DNA of 64,000 bases from Echinometra lucunter (Eukaryota > Echinodermata > Echinoidea > Camarodonta > Echinometridae). Each line of letters starts with the position of its first letter. The stretch's first letter is position 1. Position numbers and translations under genes: made by a program. The notes below the pieces were generated by a model that had not been told where the DNA came from, did not search any database, and worked only from the letters and a program-made list of their open reading frames with translations. The stretch covers positions 5,783,236-5,847,235 of the forward strand of contig CM057171.1 in assembly GCA_029962745.1 (NCBI GenBank), in the 5' to 3' direction. Positions 58,570 through 64,000 of this stretch are shown here, one piece after another.

Positions 58570-61010
58570 AGCACATGATTTGATTTGACTTATTTATGTT
58601 TCGTTTCACAGTATATACAAACGAAATCATGAATTCAATAATCTCTTTAAGACAAAAGTGAAATAATGAAAATGACATAGAAATAAAGAACAGAACTGTT
58701 GGGATACTCATAAATAATGCTAACCAGACTGAGAAAAAAATATAGTAAAACGGAGGATTATACATTTATTAACAAAAGCAAAACAAAGCAGAAGTTACAA
58801 ATCAATAGCATAATCAAAACAATTGAAGCCAAACGAATCTACAAAATTTAATAATAAAAAAGACAACAACAAAGAGAGGAAAGGGGTGGGAGGTGGATAA
58901 AGAAAGTGTGTGGTATAAGAGAAGGGGACAGGAGTGTTTAGGCATGGTTGTTGACAGGTAATGGCTGAGTAAATATTTCTTAAGTTTACGTTTAAAGGTG
59001 TAGAGGCTAGGGGAGTCTTTAATATCATTGAGTAAGGAATTCCAATAAATGGGTCCTGTTAAAACGAACGTGTTTTGGGCGAAGACTGTTCTAGTAAGTG
59101 GTATATAAAAGAGTTATGTTGTCTAGTAGGATAGGTATGCATAGAAACATTCTTGCGGAACATATCAGTAAGAATAGCGGGTACATCGCGTTTTTCTAGT
59201 TTATACATAAATTGGCCGTGTTGGAATAGAAAGATATCATTTACCTTCAACACATCATTTTCAAAAAATAGAGTATTTGTATGAGATCTGAAATGTGTTT
59301 GAAAAATAATCCTAAGTGTTTTTTTTTTCTGTAAGAGAAGTATTCTTTTTAATTGCGTATGTATTGCACTGCCCCATGTTAAAATCCCATAATCAATATA
59401 TGACAGAATTAAGGTATAGTATAATGTGAGCAGAGTAGGAGAAGGAAGAAAAAAATTGAGTTCATTAATAATTACGATGTTCCGTGAGATAATTTTGCAT
59501 ATGTTGTCGATGTGTGGTTTCCATAATAATTTGTTATCAATAAGAATTCCTAAAAATTTGATAGTAGAAACCACTTGAAGTATTATAAAACAGTACAGTA
59601 TTATCAAAAATAATATTATCAGGAAGGGAGGTAATTCTGTTGCTGAACAACATATAATTAGTCTTCTGCAGGATGAGTGATAATTTATTGGCCTTAATCC
59701 AGTCTGTTACTTTAGTAAGCTCAGAGCATATTATTCTAAGTAGTTGGTTAGCATCAGGGTGAGAAAAGAAAAGGTTGGAATCATCTGCAAAAAGTATAAA
59801 TGAAAGAAGATTTGAGGATTTTGAAATGTCGATCATTAATGTATGTGATAAAAAGAACAGGACCCAGAAGGCTTATTTTACGTCGTGTGCTCGTGCAAAG
59901 TATCGTCTTAAAGACGTATATATAATACGTAAATAAGACGTATGACACGATTTTAAAAAGACATTAATATGATGTTATTGTTACCAGTCTCTGCTATCAG
60001 GGATGTAATTTTGTTTTGGGTGTTATTTGGAGATAAAATGGTCATTTCAATGATAAATTATCAAATTTTGAAAATTGCATTGCTGTCTCAAAAAGGAGCA
60101 AATTAGTTTTGTCATGGTCATCTAAACACAGCTAAACAAATACCAGTGCCTGATTGAAAAGAGAAAATATGGCAGCTTGCCAAGTATCTGGGCTGTGTTG
60201 CTGCCATGCTGAAATCTACCATTCATGTGTTAATTACACACATATTTAGCATTAGTTGTTCTTTTATATCTTGTCCAAGAGCTCAGGTGGGCAAGAGATG
60301 TGTTTTTTATGACCCTGACAATGTCGCTTTGCTCTTGTTTGGTCTGACAACCATTTTGTGAATGGGACGGATGGTCTAACTAACTTTGAGGGGACAATTT
60401 TCATATGTAAAATGGGGTGACTAATCCGGGACAGGCTCTCAGACTATTACATAAACTTTAACACTACGGTATCAGAGGGAAGGCCTTGGCGTGGTTCAGG
60501 AGCTATCTCTCAGATAGGACCCAATTTGTAACTGTAAATCACTGTAATTCTTCTACTTTTCCTGTTACCTGTGGCGTATCACAGGGCACTGTAGAGCTGG
60601 GTAATACGCATGAGTGAGCATACGTGTATTTAGCATCCCTACGCAGATCACTGTAGGGAGCTTTGGCAGCTTAAGGGTTAAAGCAGGCGGTAGTTCCTGT
60701 ATAAACTAGTTTCTCAAGAACTTTAGACAATGATGTAAGTAGAGAAATTGTACGATAGTTATTAACAAGTTGCTTACCTCCTTCTTTAAAAAGAGGTATC
60801 ACTTTGGCAATTTTCATTTTATTAGGTACCTGTCCTGATGTAAGAGGGACATTAAAAATATGCACTAAAGGATCGACAATCGTTTTAACAATTTTCTTTA
60901 GTAAAAAGTTTTGGATTCCGTCGCACCCGGCGCTTTTCTTAACTTGTAAGTTGTTAACAATATTGATAATTTCTCTTCCATTTGTAGGAGAGATTTGATT
61001 GATTAATAGT
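58570..61010 (-). mobile_element. Non-LTR retrotransposon remnant, interrupted and frameshifted
   Basis: From 61010 downward: KKSAGCDGIQNFLLKKIV, then KMKIAKVIPLFKEGG and NNYRTISLLTSLSKVLEKL, the N-terminal reverse-transcriptase blocks. After a gap at about 60670-59880 come LLGPVLFITYIND and, one frame over, FILFADDSNLFF with the catalytic Asp-Asp. FLGILIDNKLLWKPHID and GPIYWNSLLNDIK follow, the last after another frameshift near 59095. This is the jockey/CR1-like layout. No endonuclease part is visible. Inactive. Confidence 0.88.
60465..60600 (+). pseudogene. Second reverse-transcriptase fragment, opposite strand
   Basis: The plus strand reads YGIRGKALAWFRSYLSDRTQ and then VTCGVSQGTV, the conserved RT region just before the catalytic motif of another non-LTR element. 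It lies in the gap of the minus-strand remnant, so a different element has been inserted or rearranged there. Confidence 0.75.
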
Positions 61011-61379
61011 AATCAGTAACCATGTTTATACTTTGATTCTCTAAACAAGGAACAGTTTCGTTGCATTGTTCTTGAAGAAGCTTTAATAGGTATAAGCTGT
61101 GAGTTTTGCGGTGCCTTTAAACTGGGTATTTTCAGGTTGACCCACGGTACGCCACTGTTCATTGTTTAAGCAGATTGCAAAATTTCTTTCAAGTTCAGCC
61201 AGATGATGGTTCGTTGAAAGAGTTGTATGGAATGGTTGGATAATTATGATCTCAAGCACGAGCTCGCAATGGTCTGATTAACCCGTATACTGCTCGAATG
61301 GAGTGTTATTACCATGAATCTGCATGGAAACCCAATTTTTGTCTGGTAGTAGAGTTAAATTCATCTAGGATTTCCCTCC

Positions 61380-61822
61380 AACATAATAGTAGTATTGACG
61401 GTTGTTATATCACTTCTAAAAATAAGTATTAGAACTGAAGTTGTTTTCTCCACTGTGAAGTCTATATACCCGCTTTGTACTCATCGATACAGCATAAATT
61501 TCAGAGTCAGTCTCATTTTCCCTCTTGATCTCTGGAAGTTTGTTCCCATGTTTGTTCCCTCATTGTTGACAACAAAATATCCTCTTTTCATTCCATGGTC
61601 TGCATTTTAGTTAATTTATCTATTTTGTTTTTCAACCCGTTGCCTACTGGAACTGGGAGACACCTGTATTTGAAAATAAGCCCATCAGGATTAGCAATGA
61701 TTAGAGGATCCAGTGTTCAACGGCAGAGGGGTAGGTGCGCGGAGATTACCCCCCCCCCCCCCCCCCCCCCCCCCCCTCTGTCCTGTGCCTTTTGGGGAAT
61801 ATCGACATTTAACTATGTTCAT

Positions 61823-61873
<51 letters not shown>

Positions 61874-64000
61874 TATATTATTTGTACGGTCTTTACACCT
61901 TTATATGAACATTAGTATTACCTCTACACAACTACTTTCCACATAACTTGACATAATACATGTCACGTCATATTGGCATCGTCTTAAAGACTTTTACTTT
62001 GATGCATTATTCACTGTACATCTCTAACATGCTTCATGCATTAACATAGAAACATTTACTAATAGAATGAATAGGTATTTAACATTCTTCAAACTAAACT
62101 TCTGAGGTTCTGATCATGTTTTTACACACATCATTGTAACTTTTCAGAGTGCTATGTCATGTATGTGTGAATATCGGTTATTTTTATCATAATTCCATTC
62201 GATTTGTTTCATGTATACATTAGTCTACATTCAGTACAGTACATAAACATTTATCACGGTCTTTAAACGTTTATATGAACATGAGTATTACCTCTACACA
62301 ACTACTTTCCTCATAACTTGACTTAATACATGTCACGTAATATTGTCATCTTAAAGACTTTTCCTTTGATGCATCATTGACTGTACATCTTTAACATTCT
62401 TCATGCATTAACATAGAAACATTTACCAATAGAATGAATAGGTATTTAACATTCTTCAACCTACACTTCTAAGGTTCTGATCATGTTTTGACACACATCA
62501 TTGTAACTTTCCAGAGTGTCTTATGTCATGTATGTGTGAATCTAGGAAATATCATCCAGAAAATCGTGCTGGACACAAACATATCGGAAGATATTTCACG
62601 TTTATCAAAAACACTTAAAATATTTTAATGGAAGCCAGGTAATAACATACTGCATCTTAACGTAAGTCAAGTTTACATACATCAGATTCCCACCGTACAT
62701 TATTAGTCATAAAATTTCACTTAAGTAACAAATGAATACAAAAGCGTATTGTGTTCTATGTACAACGTCATAAGCCGCAACGGATTCTAATGACGAATAT
62801 AAAAAGAAATATAGAATTTAGATGATGGTATAGTTAATGATGCCATTAAAAGATAATAACATATAATGATTATACTCTAGCATTAAAATCTTACTGCGGC
62901 TTCTAATTCCTTTTTCTATTAAGCAAGTTTTAAAAAGCGAAATATTTTAATCACATTGTAAAGTCATGCATGGACAAAGCAATATTTCTTGCTCACATAC
63001 CGTATATTTGACACAGTGCAAGAAAATTGAATGGTGGTCTTTTTGTTTTGTTTTCGTTTACCTTTTTTTGTTGTTGTCGTTTTTCTTTCATTTTATCCTC
63101 TTGTATTCAAGAATGATGGGCCATTTTATACAAAAGGTAAGAAAATAGTTCATGTGCGTTAACCCAAAATGAATCTGGACGTCCTGCTATTTGTCTCATT
63201 TACTTTCAGTGAATTCACATTTTCATCCTTCGTTTGTCATGTTTGTCGGACAACTATAAAATCAGTAATTTGGGAGACTTCAGCATGAAATCATTATGCT
63301 CTTTGAGGAATAGAAATGTTTACTAATTTATGCAAAGTTGCTGAACATAGGATTTCCTTGACAAATAAAAAGCTTGCTAGAGGCTTGCTCAATATAGCAA
63401 CACATAAAGTATGCAAATTGGATTCCCTCCTTTCAGATGTCATTATATCTAACAGGTGCATTGAACAGTATAACCAAGGGTTCTGGAGAGAAGCATGCAT
63501 ACATTTGAATACATTTCCAAAGCAAAAATAATGATCATAATTACTGTGGCAGTCAATTGATAACAGAAGAAAATATGATAGTTACGTCCACTGCAAACTC
63601 AATGTATATGGCGGTATAAGTCCAAATCTACCTCTCTTTTAATTAAATAACATGAAATTAGTAGCGAAAATCAAGAACATAAATATAGAATATATTCTAA
63701 AAAACAAAACATACAAGACATCGGAAAACAACTTTCTCAGAAGAAACGTTTAGCAAGTTGATCATCTTTTCGCAGAAGAAACGTTTAGCAAGTTGCTAAT
63801 CTTCTCACCTCGTGCATCATTAAACAAAGTAATTTTCTTTGCTCTTTTATTTAAACAACATAAAATTACTAGCAAAAACAACAACATAAATGTAAAATTT
63901 ATTCTAACATGCAAAACAGATATTATAACTTAGTGTTGCCTGAAAGAAAAAGTCCAAACAACAAACACTTTTAAAGGATGTATATATTTTGAAATGCCTG
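61380..64000. repeat. Segmental duplication, right copy (partner 1640-6990)
   Basis: Same block order and orientation as the left copy, including the poly-C tract (61750-61776), an ATT microsatellite (61827-61870), and the 370-bp tandem block (61885-62540). TTTTGAAATGCCT near the left copy's end matches the last bases of the window. The matching sequence therefore runs off the right edge. No coding sequence was recognised in it. Confidence 0.8.

Overview
Eukaryotic genomic DNA from an invertebrate deuterostome, most likely a sea urchin. The reasons are intron-rich coding sequence, a gene combining ankyrin (ANK), ZU5, UPA and death domains (a family expanded in echinoderms and amphioxus), and many small DNA transposons, poly-C/poly-G tracts and microsatellites. 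The species cannot be fixed from sequence alone. Nothing bacterial, no CRISPR array and no RNA gene was recognised.

One large gene dominates, on the minus strand. Reading 55424 down to 10443, I reconstruct 20 exons whose phases all agree: one 4.35 kb exon with 44 ankyrin repeats (51072-55424), then 19 smaller exons from 25218 to 10443. The order is ANK(44) + a few degenerate ANK - ZU5 - UPA - DD - DD - DD - DD - ZU5 - UPA - DD, about 2,666 residues. The ZU5-UPA-DD block resembles UNC5, PIDD1 and ankyrins, so a cytoplasmic death-fold scaffold or adaptor is the natural guess. Two joins are uncertain: the 25.9 kb intron between exons 1 and 2, and the weak donor between exons 13 and 14, where the locus could split into two genes.

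The 25.9 kb intron is almost filled by an inverted duplication (26000-34735 against 37823-49773) flanked by a 3-bp direct repeat. Each arm carries the same decayed PIF/Harbinger transposase fragment. The arms act as controls for each other: a hAT-like element (27131-27742) and a BEL/Pao retrotransposon fragment (about 27.93-31.70 kb) are only in the left arm, and a 5.8 kb terminal-inverted-repeat element (43791-49605, 8-bp target duplication) is only in the right arm. That 5.8 kb element itself carries a Foldback-like element (47450-48657, 9-bp target duplication) made of a 15-bp minisatellite that flips orientation at a central loop. A 1.34 kb hAT-like element sits in the spacer.

The two ends of the window are related: about 1.64-6.99 kb (downstream of the gene) is an older duplicate of about 61.4-64.0 kb. 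This suggests tandem duplication of the locus, with a paralogous gene probably lying beyond 64 kb on the same strand. The 58.5-61.0 kb region holds a decayed non-LTR retrotransposon. The rest of 1-10.4 kb and 55.4-58.5 kb shows no convincing gene.
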